Positions 9,150 through 19,501 of a stretch of DNA of 64,000 nucleotides are shown one piece after another. The notes beneath the pieces were generated by a model that saw only the letters and a list, made by a program, of their open reading frames with translations, was not told the origin of the DNA and made no database searches. Positions within the stretch are counted from its first letter, which is position 1. The number at the start of each line of letters is the position of its first letter. Both the position numbers and the translations under genes were made by a program. Origin of the DNA: Portulaca oleracea (lineage: Eukaryota; Streptophyta; Magnoliopsida; Caryophyllales; Portulacaceae); the NCBI GenBank assembly GCA_029582165.1, contig CM055870.1, positions 1,779,298-1,843,297 of the forward strand, given 5' to 3'.

Positions 9150-10898
9150 AACGGATCCAGTAGGAAGAGAGTTTAGGTAAGAAGGTAAGAAGAAACAATC
9201 TAAAGCGTCCAATCCGGATCCGATGGATGAGATTAAAACTGTCACACATATGGTATTTTAATGAAAAACCACTTTCCACCCCTTAAAAAACAACTAGTGG
9301 TTTTCTATTTTTTTTTAAAAAAAGAGGAATAGTTAGTTAGAGACAATTAAGAGAAAATATTCAATGGAATAAAATCGCATTATTCTTGTCTAAAAAATAA
9401 AATCAATTTTAAATATATGATTGTCAAGAATTATGCATTAATTACAACAGATATGTCGTTTGTCAATGGAGAATCACAAGTACAGTGTGGTCATCAATTG
9501 CAAAGAGCGTGGACATCAAATATCAGTCAGTGTGGTCATGAGACAAAGAGTATGGTCGCAATCTAATACCAGTCATTGTGGTCATCAAAGGCAAATAGTG
9601 TGGTCATCAAAGTCAAATAATGTACTCAAAATCTAATACCAGTCAGTGTGATCATGAAATGCAAATAATGTGGTCATCAAAGTCACATAGTGTGGTCAAA
9701 ATTGAATACCAATCAGTGTGGTTATCAAAAACGAAAATGTGGTCATCAAATTACCAATCAGTGTGGTCATCAAAAGTAAAGAGTGTTATCAAAATCTACA
9801 TTAAAACAAGTTCTTTCTCTCACCAAATCATAGAAACCCAAAATTTAAGCAATTTTCTTATTTACCCTTAGATGTTTTTTCTTTTTAAAAAATAAAAAAC
9901 AACAAATTCCCATAATATCTCATAAATCACGCCATTAATTCAAATTATTCAAATAATCCTCTAATTTTAGACATTCTCCATCTTTAAATTTCTCCCAAAT
10001 AATCCCTCAAATATTCTTTGATGACCACATTCTTCATCTTTGATGACCACACTGATTGGTAATTTGATGACCACATTATTCGTCTTTGATGACCACATTG
10101 ATTGGTATTCAATTTTAACCACACTATGTGACTTTGATGACCACACTGATTGGTATTCCATGACCACACTATTTGCATTTCATGACCACACTTACTGGTA
10201 TTAGATTTTGAGCACACTATTTGACTTTGATGACCATACTATTTGCCTTTAATGACCATAATGACTGGTATTAGATTGTGACCACACTCTTTTCCTCATT
10301 ATCGACCGATTGGGTATTTGATGTCCACACTATGTGACTTTGATGACCACACTGATTGGTATTCCATGACCACACTATTTGCATTTCATGACCACACTTA
10401 CTGGTATTAGATTTTGAGCACACTATTTGACTTTGATGACCATACTATTTGCCTTTAATGACCACAATGACTGGTATTAGATTGTGACCACACTCTTTTC
10501 CTCATTACCGCACTGACTGGTATTTGATGTCCACACTCTTTGCATTTGATGACCACACTGTACTTGTGATTCTCCATTGACAAACGACATATTTGTTGTA
10601 ATTGATGCATAATTCTTAGAAATTATATCTTTAAAATTGATTTTATTTTTAAGACAAGAATAATCAGATTTTTATTCCATTGAATACTTTCCCTTAATTG
10701 TCTCTAACTAACTATTCCTCTTTTTTTTTTTTTAAATAGAAAACCACTAGTTGTTTTTTAAGGGGTGGAAGGTGGTTTTTCATTAAAATACCACATGCGT
10801 GACAGTTTTAATCTCATCCATCGGATCCGGATTGGACGCTCCAAATTGCTTCTTCCTACCTTCCTACCTAAACTCTCTTCCTACAGGATCCGCTCCTA
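9146..10898. mobile_element. Foldback (large-TIR) element with subterminal repeats, unit 1
   Basis: A 1,753-bp element with termini TAGGAACGGATCC at the left and GGATCCGCTCCTA at the right. Inverted arms of about 0.35 kb of unique sequence lead into inner arms made of a short repeated word (GTGTGGTCATCAAA at the left, TGATGACCACACT at the right). A central AT-rich stretch of roughly 200 bp (9790-10000) lacks the word. It has no coding capacity and is flanked by TATATA. The repeated word may be a subterminal transposase-binding site, by analogy with CACTA and hAT elements; that is inference. Confidence 0.75.
10120..10510. repeat. Tandem duplication of about 190 bp in the right foldback arm
   Basis: The stretch from about 10125 to 10310 recurs almost unchanged from about 10327 to 10505 (same order of GACCACACTGATTGGTATT, TTTGAGCACACTATTTGAC and GTGACCACACTCTTTTCCTC). 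It makes the right arm longer than the left. Units 2 and 3 have it too. Confidence 0.7.
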
Positions 10899-11114
10899 TA
10901 TATATATAATTTGACGGGTCCATGGGTAAGGTCCGTGCCTAGACCCGGACCCGCCCATTTTTTATTAGACCCAGACCCGAATCCAACCCGGACTCAATGG
11001 GTCCAAATGTTTTGGACCCAGACCCACCTAAATGGGGCGGGTCCGGGGCGGATCCAGGACCCATTGTCATCCCTAGGGAGAAGCCTGAAAAAGGGAGATG
11101 AAGATGAAAAATCC

Positions 11115-11396
11115 CTAATGACATTTATTTTTTATTTTACTTTTTTTTTGGTAGAAATGGTGGGAGAGCCCCCAATTTATTCAAAGCTTAAAATAGGAGA
11201 TTACATAGGGTAAATTCCACGGGCCTTCATACGGTCCACGTGGAGGAGATATTGCACCTCCGAGGGAGGTTCATCAAAAATTACTACATTCATGTCCTTA
11301 TTTCCGAGAGCTAGTTTAGCGAGCTTATCCGCCACTTGGTTCGCCTCCCGGTAACACGGCCGAACTTGGACTGTCCAATCTGCTAATGACATTTAT
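11115..11396 (-). mobile_element. 5'-truncated LINE fragment encoding RNase H end, unit 2
   Basis: The insert (11129-11382) is flanked by CTAATGACATTTAT at 11115-11128 and 11383-11396, with its A-rich tail at the left duplication. On the minus strand it encodes the last 60 or so residues of a plant LINE RNase H domain (CYREANQVADKLAKLAL, then VVIFDEPPSEV), ending at a TAA at about 11201. The REAN..AD.LAK signature marks the last helix of this domain. The nested LINE at 5916 lacks RNase H, so this comes from a different LINE family. Confidence 0.8.
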
Positions 11397-11564
11397 TATG
11401 TAAGTCAATCGTCTCAATTTACAAAGGAAAAAGTCTCCTCCTTAAATAGGAGAAAACAAGGACTGAGAAACAAAAAGAAAAACAAGAAGAGAAAGAAGAC
11501 AGAAATGGGCCTAGAACAAGGCCCAACAAAAGACAACCTAATATACCAACATAATATACCAACA

Positions 11565-12273
11565 GGGTTTACTGTGTCAACTCATTTAATTAAACGGGTT
11601 GAAAATTTATACCTAAACCCACTTAATATCGTGTTAGGTTCAGGTTGGTGTCTGGTCACCTTTTTCCGACTCCACTCACTGTTGCATTTGCTCTACCAAC
11701 TTCAAGTAATCAAGTACCTTGAAATAGATGTACTGGTTCCAACTTCAAGTCCAGCACAATGCACAAGTGAGGTGTCTTTTCTGAAATTTCATGTTCATAT
11801 TCATTTCCCCTTCATTTCCTCCTTCTGAGTTCTCTCTCAAATTCAATCTCAAATCCCGATTTTAAACCCTAACCGATTGCACTGATCCAGAACTTGTAGC
11901 CTGTCTTCTTCTATCAAAATTCTAGTAAGATAACACCACATGGAGTGCCGATCAGTCCTCTAAACTCGGTAAAGTTGAAATTCGACCAGATTTTGAGGTA
12001 ATTTTTCGCTTTTCGAATTTCATGTTTACAATTAGAAAAACTTGAGTTAATTTGTTTGGTTGATTCCAAGTTGGATTTTCCTCTGAAACTGTGCGGCCGT
12101 TGAATTCCATGTAATTATATAAACTAACCACGAGAGTAGAGTTAATTTGTTTGGTTGATTCTAAGTTTGATTTGTTGTTCGTACATCCTACTTCTGATTT
12201 CACTCTCAAATTCAGTCTCGTGAATGTTTGGCTATTGATTTGTCGTTGTGATCGGTATGCAGATCAAGCAAAT
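11565..12273 (+). promoter_or_regulatory. F-box upstream and leader region, unit 2
   Basis: Equivalent of 443-1145, with the same possible leader intron (donor near 11998, TATGCAG near 12263), TATATAAAC and two-fold 33-bp block. It differs by a few bases, for example GTTCAGGTTGGTGTCTGG where units 1, 3 and 4 have GTTTTAGGTCGGTGTCCG. Confidence 0.4.
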
Positions 12274-13608
12274 ATGTTTGTCCCAGAAGACTTGCTGATT
12301 CAGGTACTCCTAAGATTGCCACCCAAATCTCTGTCACGCTTTAAGTGTGTGTCCAAAGCTTGGCAAACAATGATCGATGACCGTCAATTCATGCGCAAAT
12401 ACCTCCAATTGACATACACCGACTCATCTTCCTCGTCGAGCCATCATTCTCTGCATTTGATCTTCCAGACATCCACAACGTTTCCAACCAGTTTGATGTT
12501 CCTGTTGCCTGGTGAGTCTGATGATGAGTTGGATGAGCAACTAATCGACATAAACGGAAAGGGTGTCCCTGGCATCACCGACGTTTTTGGGGATGCGTCT
12601 GATTCTGAGGTGAACATGCAGTACAGCCATAGTGTTTCTGGTCCAATCAATGGGATTTACTGCCTCAACATTATCCAATACAAGCCACGCCATGTCGGCC
12701 TTTTCAGGATGAACAACATTGCATTCTGGAATCCAGGCATGGGACAATTCCATGTCGCACCGCCCATTCCTCGCCCTGCCATGCTTGATTATTTTATCGA
12801 CTTACAAGATTTTTTTGATAATGAAGACGAACGGTTGGATTTTCATGAAGTTGATGTCCGGGGATTGGAGACTTTCTACTGGGGCTATGTGTTTGATCCT
12901 GCATCTCAAGATTACAAGTATTTCTGCATATCTGAGTATGGTGAGCATCGTAGGGGTCCATATTCTTTCGTTTGCTTCCACCTATACAGCATGGCATCGA
13001 ATTCATGGCAAGAGCTTCACCACTCTCAAATCACATTTCCTCCTGATGTTATCGATGTTTATGACCATGGTGCATCAGTCTTCAGGCCGCACCTAGGGAT
13101 GGGTGATAAAGCCCCAGCATTTCCGTTCAATGGGTTATGCCATTGGGTTTATTATGGCGCTGATGGCATTGGATTCGTTCCAAAGGTGCTTTCGTTTGAC
13201 GTAGTAGAGCATGCGTTTCGCCTAAGTGTTATTCCTCCCACATTACTTGGTGAAGAACGTTTGAATTATGTGAAACTTATGACAGTAGATGGTTGTCTGG
13301 CTGTTGCTTCACCGACGAGTACTATTCCCTCCAAGGTGACATCAGTAATTGGGATTATTGTGATGAAAGAATATGGCGTCGACGAGTCATGGTACAGAGC
13401 ATACAACATTGTACTCAACTCACCGGCAAGATTCATCAGCTTTTGTGAAGACCAACTCTTTGTCCGAGAAACTCGGTGGTTTCATATCGCCTGGGAGCCC
13501 ATCACGAGGTGTACAATAAATATCGTTATGTCCATTTCGAGACATTTGAGATGTTTCCATTTGAGGGTTCTTTTATCCCCCTTCGTCCCGGTCATTGAAC
13601 CCCAATGA
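12274..13608 (+). CDS. F-box protein, copy 2 (longest frame; altered C-terminus)
   Basis: The best preserved F-box copy, a presumed SCF substrate adaptor: 444 codons from the ATG at 12274 with the F-box at residues 1-45 and the F-box-associated body intact. A 7-bp deletion at about 13471 (GAGAAACTCGG where the other copies read GAGAAACAGACGGCTCGG) shifts the frame for the last 45 or so residues. The usual end IPLRPGH is replaced by an unrelated tail ending VPVIEPQ, and the stop is 10 bp beyond the normal one. It belongs to SNP group B with copy 3 (GACCATGGTGCATCAG, GATAAAGCCCC). The deletion sits on a CAG/CGG word, where this sequence is least reliable, so the normal C-terminus may be real. 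Confidence 0.88.
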   Translation: MFVPEDLLIQVLLRLPPKSLSRFKCVSKAWQTMIDDRQFMRKYLQLTYTDSSSSSSHHSLHLIFQTSTTFPTSLMFLLPGESDDELDEQLIDINGKGVPGITDVFGDASDSEVNMQYSHSVSGPINGIYCLNIIQYKPRHVGLFRMNNIAFWNPGMGQFHVAPPIPRPAMLDYFIDLQDFFDNEDERLDFHEVDVRGLETFYWGYVFDPASQDYKYFCISEYGEHRRGPYSFVCFHLYSMASNSWQELHHSQITFPPDVIDVYDHGASVFRPHLGMGDKAPAFPFNGLCHWVYYGADGIGFVPKVLSFDVVEHAFRLSVIPPTLLGEERLNYVKLMTVDGCLAVASPTSTIPSKVTSVIGIIVMKEYGVDESWYRAYNIVLNSPARFISFCEDQLFVRETRWFHIAWEPITRCTINIVMSISRHLRCFHLRVLLSPFVPVIEPQ

Positions 13609-13780
13609 TTAAACATAGGATCATTCCATTCTCATCTTATTTTACAAACCAGAGGTAAAACTATCCGATATTGTTCTATGCAAGGAATGTTTCAGTTTTT
13701 ATGAGGGAGGAAGTAATTGTCCTGCTACATTATGCTGTGGCATCCCATAATGATTGAATAAAATACTGTGTAAAAGATGA
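13609..13780 (+). promoter_or_regulatory. F-box 3' UTR with AATAAA, unit 2
   Basis: AATAAA at 13757-13762, about 160 bp after the normal stop position (13596-13598), is the likely polyadenylation signal. Confidence 0.45.
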
Positions 13781-13981
13781 ATGATTAACTTAGGGTACAC
13801 CCACAGTGTTTCTGGTCCAATCAATGGGATTTACTGCATCAACATTATCCAATCCAAGTCATACCATGTCGAACCACAAAGACTGCTTGTCGGGATCGCG
13901 TTCTGGAATCCGGGTATGAGACAATTCCATGTCTTACCGCCCATTCCTTGCCCCGCCATGCTTGATATTTTTACTCAGTGA
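13781..13981 (+). pseudogene. Truncated F-box relic, unit 2 (open frame)
   Basis: The relic of the F-box mid-region is open for 66 codons here (YTHSVSGPINGIYC, GIAFWNPGMRQFHV, CPAMLDIFTQ, stop). It matches the full protein from about residue 152 to 215 and lacks both F-box and C-terminus, so no function is expected. Confidence 0.7.
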
Positions 13982-14019
13982 TTAAAGATGAATCGTGCAC
14001 TTCTCATCTATTTTACCAA

Positions 14020-14451
14020 CTAAGGTTCGGGCCCTTCTTCTTCCTCATCCATGCCTTCTTTAGGAGGGAACCCGCGTTGTCTTCCAACAATCCACTGATC
14101 GATCACTCCACAGTTAATCGCATACTTGACCGTATGTTCCAAGTAGCTTTTGTCTGTTATAAGATGCGGTTGTACTGTCAACATCCTCATCAGAGCTAAA
14201 AAGCATTCAAGATGTAGTTAGTTACAGAATGTCTGGTTCAGTTAAGGGAAGGGTCATGTTTCTCTTGTCTGGAGTCCCTTAGTTAAGGTCACTAGTGCAA
14301 TAAGAGAGACGGCAAAACATTTCCTCATATACAGTTGTGAGAAACTCGATCCCCATCTCAAAGTTTGATGGTATGCGTTGAATCTCTGTCCTTAGTTTGC
14401 AAAGTATGCGAGCATTGAAGAAATAATCACGACAATGTAAAACCGAAATGT
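14020..14451 (-). pseudogene. Unrecognised gene end: two exon-like blocks, unit 2 (frame open)
   Basis: Block 1 (14451-14293) and block 2 (14195-14020) on the minus strand stay in one frame when the 97-bp putative intron (14292-14196, GT...TTTTTAG) is removed. They end at a TAG. The product would hold CRDYFFNARILCKLRTEIQ, FEMGIEFLTTVYEEMFCRL and the acidic end DEEEEGPEP. Family not recognised. An open, spliceable frame in units 2 and 3 argues for real coding origin; no upstream exons are visible, so it is probably a fragment. Confidence 0.4.
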
Positions 14452-15171
14452 CTTTTGCACACAATAAATGAAGTATTCAACTTTTTATTGTAATATGACC
14501 CTCTTTTCTGTTTTAGAAGGGTAAGCAAACCAGCCTACTGGCCTTCTATCTCAAGGGTCAATCATCAACCAACTGGGGGGTGAATTGGTATCAGTTTTTT
14601 GTTGGTTGGTTTTTGCTTCTCAAGTGGCAGAATTTAGGACACTCAGAGACTCAAAATTGCTTAGATTAATGTCAGTAGGTACCCTGGGTGGTGAATTGTT
14701 TTTTACAATGTTGTTTAGGTAGGTTTAATTCCTGTAAATTGGTGTCTCTTGTCAAAATTGGTGTAAATTTTGTAGCTGAGGGCAGCAAAAATGTTGCAGA
14801 AAATTTTCCCTTTGGATTTCATTTGCCCTTATCTTTTTTAAAATTATTTATTATCTGATATGGGATCCCTAATCTGATAACGATAATATGGAATAAACAG
14901 AAATATATAATTACAGAAGAAATTATATGAGTATGATTAATTTAATCAGCACATCCAATAATGCATTGGCGCCTAATGTTTAACTGTGAAGCCACTAACC
15001 AAAGCAGAAGAAATTATAGGAAATACTCTGTATATTTATCCAGATTAACACCATTCCCCAAAGCTAATCAGGCCCAAACATGTGCTAGAGAACATATTTG
15101 GCACATTGAATTATTGTGGGTAAAATCCTGTTTTATATTAATAGTTAATAGAAACAGATCAAATAAGAAGA

Positions 15172-15202
<31 letters not shown>

Positions 15203-15642
15203 TTTCATGCACACCGAAACAAATTTGTTTTTAAAAAAATCATATTAAGAGAAAGATAGAAATATCATCGTTGTTAATCTGTACTTGTAAGGGCTTTTTA
15301 TGCACACAGAAACATTATCAAGAGAGTTAACAATGATTTTGCTTGTAAGAAATTTATGTGAATAACGTTTCTACGTGTATTAAGAAAGACATTGAAAGAA
15401 GAGTAACTGATGTCAAATGGAGAAGTATTCACAAAATTGAGAAACAAACCTACATAACATAACAATGGAACAAAAATATATAATAGAACAAGAAGATAAT
15501 TATTTCTACATAATACTTAGAAAGAATTAAAGGGTGATACTATGTTATAAATAGTGATAAAATATGAAATTCCAAAAAAAAAATTGTAATTATATTCCAT
15601 CTTTTCTATATTATCTATCATCTAAGCGTTGAGCAAGGGCTA

Positions 15643-15903
15643 AATTGGCAACAAAACCTAGCTATTGTTTTTAGATTGACAAGCGGTGTAACTCACCGGA
15701 CTCCTATTTCAAGATAAACCAATCCTAGTGGGCCTTTTATTGGACGGGGATGCGGGATGCCAATGCCAATGCCTTGTTCAAGGCTCAACTTTTCGCTCAT
15801 AGAATTTCCGCATTTCGAACAGAATAAGCAAACAATGCTACGTCAGGAATTGAACCTGGGAGGGATTGTCACTAACGAAAGAGTCAATTGGCAACAAAAC
15901 CTA
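15643..15903 (-). mobile_element. SINE-like insertion with 18-bp duplication, unit 2
   Basis: Same insertion as in unit 1: duplications at 15643-15660 and 15886-15903, insert of 225 bp, minus-strand B-box GGTTCAATTCC kept. Confidence 0.6.
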
Positions 15904-15935
15904 ACTCTTAGAAGAAGCAAAACCCTGATTTTAAC

Positions 15936-16077
15936 AACTTCAAGTAAACAAGTACCTTGAAATCATTATATTAAAGCTTGATTTTAACAACAGGCTGTTT
16001 CTGGGTACCATCTGTTGATGCAGGAGGTATTGACTGTTGAGATCATTAGATCAAAGTTTGATTTATTGTTCGTACCA
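15936..16077 (+). repeat. Remnant of F-box leader sequence, unit 2
   Basis: Equivalent of 4826-4965: the 28-bp leader match at 15936-15963 and the AAGTTTGATTTATTGTTCGT block near 16054, ending at the copia gag break. Confidence 0.4.
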
Positions 16078-16533
16078 TCTTTGCTTTATTTGACTGCCCA
16101 TATCGTTCAGTCAACTCTTTCCACTTTAGATTGGGGGTTTCCGAGTAAAGAACGCTCTCCCAGATATCTTTACTTAGGGAATTCAGAAGCCATGAGATGA
16201 TCATATCTTGGCATCTCTTCCAGAAAGGAAAAATGGGTGAATCGTTGCTTGGCCGGGCATGGGAGCCGTCGACGAAGACCAGTTTGTTCTTGGCGAATAG
16301 TGCTATTGACAAACGAAGATCTCTTCCAATTCTCAAAATCATCTCCACCGAAAGGTTCTGAGACGAGCGATTGACCAGATGGTCCGAAGGATAATGAAAA
16401 GGGGATCGGAAGGGTCGATGGTTACTGGCTTCTTTGGTTCCGCCATGAATGAGGGAGTACAACAAGAAGAAGAAGGCTTCTAATAGTGGAAGGACAAAAG
16501 GAAGAGGCAAGGGTCAACCTTGCTTTGATACCA
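16078..16533 (-). mobile_element. Truncated copia element: gag start and PBS, unit 2
   Basis: Best preserved copy of the copia gag fragment. On the minus strand one frame reads through SIALFAKNKLVFVDGS, CQDMIISWLLNSLSKDI and LKWKELTERYGQSN before the sequence ends in foreign DNA at about 16078. The native start ATG lies in another frame, so gag is frameshifted near its N-terminus. PBS at 16522-16533. Confidence 0.75.
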
Positions 16534-17022
16534 TGACAAGTTTGGGAGAAGTAGGGATGGCAATGGACAGGGTCTGGGGCGGGTCCAGCTGAACCCGAAC
16601 CTAGACCTGTCAGATTTTTTGGACCCAGACCAGCCCCGAGACCCGATGGGCCCCGAAAACTTGGACCCGGAGCCGGACTCGCCAGGTCCATGGGACCATG
16701 GGTCTGTAACGGGTCCTTATTGGGTCCAACACTCTTATGTTTTTTTACTAGATTTATCAATTTTTCGGGTTAATTTTATACGTACGCAATTGTATAATAA
16801 TGATTATTCTATTTAAATACACAAATTTTCAACACAATAAAAACATCTAGTTCATTCTACAAGTCTATGAGCAAAATTAATATAAAAACATTATAGAATC
16901 ATCCACACATGAACTCTAAGATTGCAATTATACAACTTTAAATGTACAAAAAAAAATCACGAAGTTCATGATTATCGCACTATACATTTCTAAGAAAGCA
17001 AATACACTAGGGTTTTCATGTA

Positions 17023-17024
<2 letters not shown>

Positions 17025-17087
<63 letters not shown>
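17025..17087. repeat. (TA)n microsatellite, unit 2
   Basis: About 63 bp of TA directly after GTAGCA, at the place where units 1, 3 and 4 have the LINE followed, in units 1 and 3, by the MITE. Confidence 0.9.
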
Positions 17088-17091
<4 letters not shown>

Positions 17092-18842
17092 AAACGATCC
17101 AAAGGGAAGAGAGTTTAGGTAAGAAGGTAAGAAGAAGCAATCTAAAGCGTCCAATCCGGATCCGATGGATGAGATTAAAATTGTCACACATATGGTCTTT
17201 TAATGAAAAACCACTTTCCACCCCTTAAAAAACAACTAGTGGTTTTCTATTTTTTTTTTAAAAAAAAAGAGGAATATTTAGTTAGAGACAATTAAGGGAA
17301 AATATTCAATGGAATAAAATCGCATTATTCTTGTCTAAAAAATAAAATCAATTTTAAATATATGATTGTCAAGAATTATGCATTAATTACAACAGATATG
17401 TCGTTTGTCAATGGAGAATCACAAGTACAGTGTGGTAATCAAATGCAAAGAGCGTGGACATCAAATATCAGTCAGTGTGGTCATGAGACAAAGAGTATGG
17501 TCGCAATCTAATACCAGTCATTGTGGTCATCAAAGGCAAATAGTGTGGTCATCAAAGTCAAATAATGTACTCAAAATCTAATACCAGTCAGTGTGATCAT
17601 GAAATGCAAATAGTGTGGTCATCAAAGTCACATAGTGTGGTCAAAATTGAATACCAATCAGTGTGGTTATCAAAAACGAAAATGTGGTCATCAAATTACC
17701 AATCAGTGTGGTCATCAAAAGTAAAGAGTGTTATCAAAATCTACATTAAAACAAGTTCTTTCTCTCACCAAATCATAGAAACCCAAAATTTAAGCAATTT
17801 TCTTATTTACCCTTAGATGTTTTTTCTTTTTAAAAAATAAAAAACAACAAATTCCCATAATATCTCATAAATCACGCCATTAATTCAAATTATTCAAATA
17901 ATCCTCTAATTTTAGACATTCTCCCTCTTTCAATTTCTCTCTCCGAATCCCTCAAATATTCTTTGATGACCACATTCTTCATCTTTGATGACCACACTGA
18001 TTGGTAATTTGATGACCACATTATTCGTCTTTGATGACCACATTGATTGGTATTCAATTTTGACCACACTATGTGACTTTGATGACCACACTGATTGGTA
18101 TTCCATGACCACACTATTTGCATTTCATGACCACACTTACGGTATTAGATTTTGAGCACACTATTTGACTTTGATGACCATACTATTTGCCTTTAATGAC
18201 CATAATGACTGGTATTAGATTGTGACCACACTCTTTTCCTCATTATCGCACTGACTGGTATTTGATGTCCACACTATGTGACTTTGATGACCACATTGAT
18301 TGGTATTCCATGACCACACTATTTGCATTTCATGACCACACTTACTGGTATTAGATTTTGAGCACACTATTTGACTTTGATGACCATACTATTTGCCTTT
18401 AATGACCACAATGACTGGTATTAGATTGTGACCACACTCTTTTCCTCATTACCGCACTGACTGCTATTTGATGTCCACATTCTTTGCATTTGATGACCAC
18501 ACTGTACTTGTGATTCTCCATTGACAAACGACATATTTGTTGTAATTGATGCATAATTCTTAGAAATTATATCTTTAAAATTGATTTTATTTTTAAGACA
18601 AGAATAATCAGATTTTTATTCCATTGAATACTTTCCCTTAATTGTCTCTAACTAACTATTCCTCTTTTTTTTATTTTAAATAGAAAACCACTAGTTGTTT
18701 TTTAAGGGGTGGAAGGTGGTTTTTCATTAAAATACCACATGCGTGACAGTTTTAATCTCATCCATCGGATCCGGATTGGACGCTCCAAATTGCTTCTTCC
18801 TACCTTCCTACCTAAACTCTCTTCCTACAGGATCCGCTCCTA
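17088..18842. mobile_element. Foldback element, unit 2
   Basis: 1,755 bp; left terminus slightly changed (TAGGAAACGATCCAAAGGG), right terminus GGATCCGCTCCTA. Same arms of repeated GTGTGGTCATCA/TGATGACCACAC words, AT-rich centre and internal 190-bp duplication as in unit 1. Confidence 0.75.
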
Positions 18843-19058
18843 TATATATATAATTTGATGGGTCCATGGGTAAGGTCCGTGCCTAGACCCGGACCCGCCC
18901 ATTTTTTATTAGACCCAGACCCGAATCCAACCCGGACTCAATGGGTCCAAATGTTTTGGACCCAGACCCACCTAAATGGGGCGGGTCCGGGGCGGATCCA
19001 AAACCCATTGTCATCCTTAGGGAGAAGCCTGAAAAAGGGAGATGAAGAAGAAAAATCC

Positions 19059-19340
19059 CTAATGACATTTATTTTTTATTTTACTTTTTTTTTGGTAGAA
19101 ATGGTGGGAGAGCCCCCAATTTATTCAAAGCTTAAAATAGGAGATTACATAGGGTAAATTCCACGGGCCTTCATACGGTCCACGTGGAGGAGATATTGCA
19201 CCTCCGAGGGAGGTTCATCAAAAATTACTACATTCATGTCCTTATTTCCGAGAGCTAGTTTAGCGAGCTTATCCGCCACTTGGTTCGCCTCCCGGTAACA
19301 CGGCCGAACTTGGACTGTCCAATCTGCTAATGACATTTAT
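19059..19340 (-). mobile_element. 5'-truncated LINE fragment encoding RNase H end, unit 3
   Basis: CTAATGACATTTAT at 19059-19072 and 19327-19340 flanks the 254-bp insert. The minus-strand RNase H frame (CYREANQVADKLAKLAL) is open to its TAA at 19145. Confidence 0.8.
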
Positions 19341-19501
19341 TATGTAAGTCAATCGTCTCAATTTACAAAGGAAAAAGTCTCCTCCTTAAATAGGAGAAAA
19401 CAAGATCGAAAACAAAAGAAAAGAAGAGAAAGAAGACAGAAATGGGCCTAGAACAAGGCCCAACAAAAGACAACCTAATATACCAACATAATATACCAAC
19501 A

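Larger units (their letters stand above)
5437..11075. mobile_element. Non-autonomous hAT-like element with nested insertions, unit 1
   Basis: The 8-bp duplication GGGAGAAG (5429-5436 and 11076-11083) flanks terminal inverted repeats TAGGGATGGCAATGG at the left and CCATTGTCATCCCTA at the right (one mismatch). An 8-bp duplication and AGGGATGRCAA-type termini are hallmarks of hAT elements. Without nested elements it would be about 650 bp: two GC-rich ends built of GGGTCC/GGACCC words (5440-5620, 10912-11075) and an AT-rich middle. No transposase is present. It hosts a LINE, a MITE, a (TA)n tract and a foldback element. Confidence 0.75.
5419..11564 (-). mobile_element. Short copia LTR split by hAT-like and LINE insertions, unit 1/2 junction
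   Basis: LTR pieces lie at 5419-5436, 11084-11128 and 11397-11564. Together they make about 231 bp bounded by TG and CA, with the PBS abutting at 5418. The hAT-like element (5437-11075 plus 8-bp duplication) and a LINE fragment (11129-11382 plus 14-bp duplication) interrupt it. The LTR ends 0.7 kb before the next F-box start codon. Confidence 0.65.
16552..19019. mobile_element. hAT-like element, unit 2 (no LINE or MITE inside)
   Basis: GGGAGAAG duplications at 16544-16551 and 19020-19027, left terminus TAGGGATGGCAATGG, right terminus CCATTGTCATCCTTA with one extra change. Only 2,468 bp: the AT-rich core runs straight into (TA)n at 17025 and then the foldback element. LINE and MITE are both missing. 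Confidence 0.75.
16534..19501 (-). mobile_element. Short copia LTR split by insertions, unit 2/3 junction
   Basis: LTR pieces at 16534-16551, 19028-19072 and 19341-19501. The interruptions are the hAT-like element (16552-19019) and the RNase H LINE fragment (19073-19326), as in unit 1. Confidence 0.6.

Noticed and set aside
8956..9279. Open frames with long Tyr-Ile runs over (TA)n, here and at 16928-17221 and 44106-44391
   Set aside because: Translation of a microsatellite; no coding features.
9480..10570. CRISPR-like array of TGATGACCACACT words
   Set aside because: Spacing and word are irregular, the words are inverted between arms, and the host is a plant; it is part of a foldback element.
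10911..11213. Pro/Gly-rich open frames over GGGTCC repeats (also 5307-5576, 16422-16760, 18855-19157, 40480-40749, 62733-63054)
   Set aside because: They come from the GC-rich ends of the hAT-like element and are open on both strands because of the repeated words.
11201..11392. Host RNase H-like gene
   Set aside because: Too short, flanked by a 14-bp duplication and an A-rich tail, so a truncated LINE copy.
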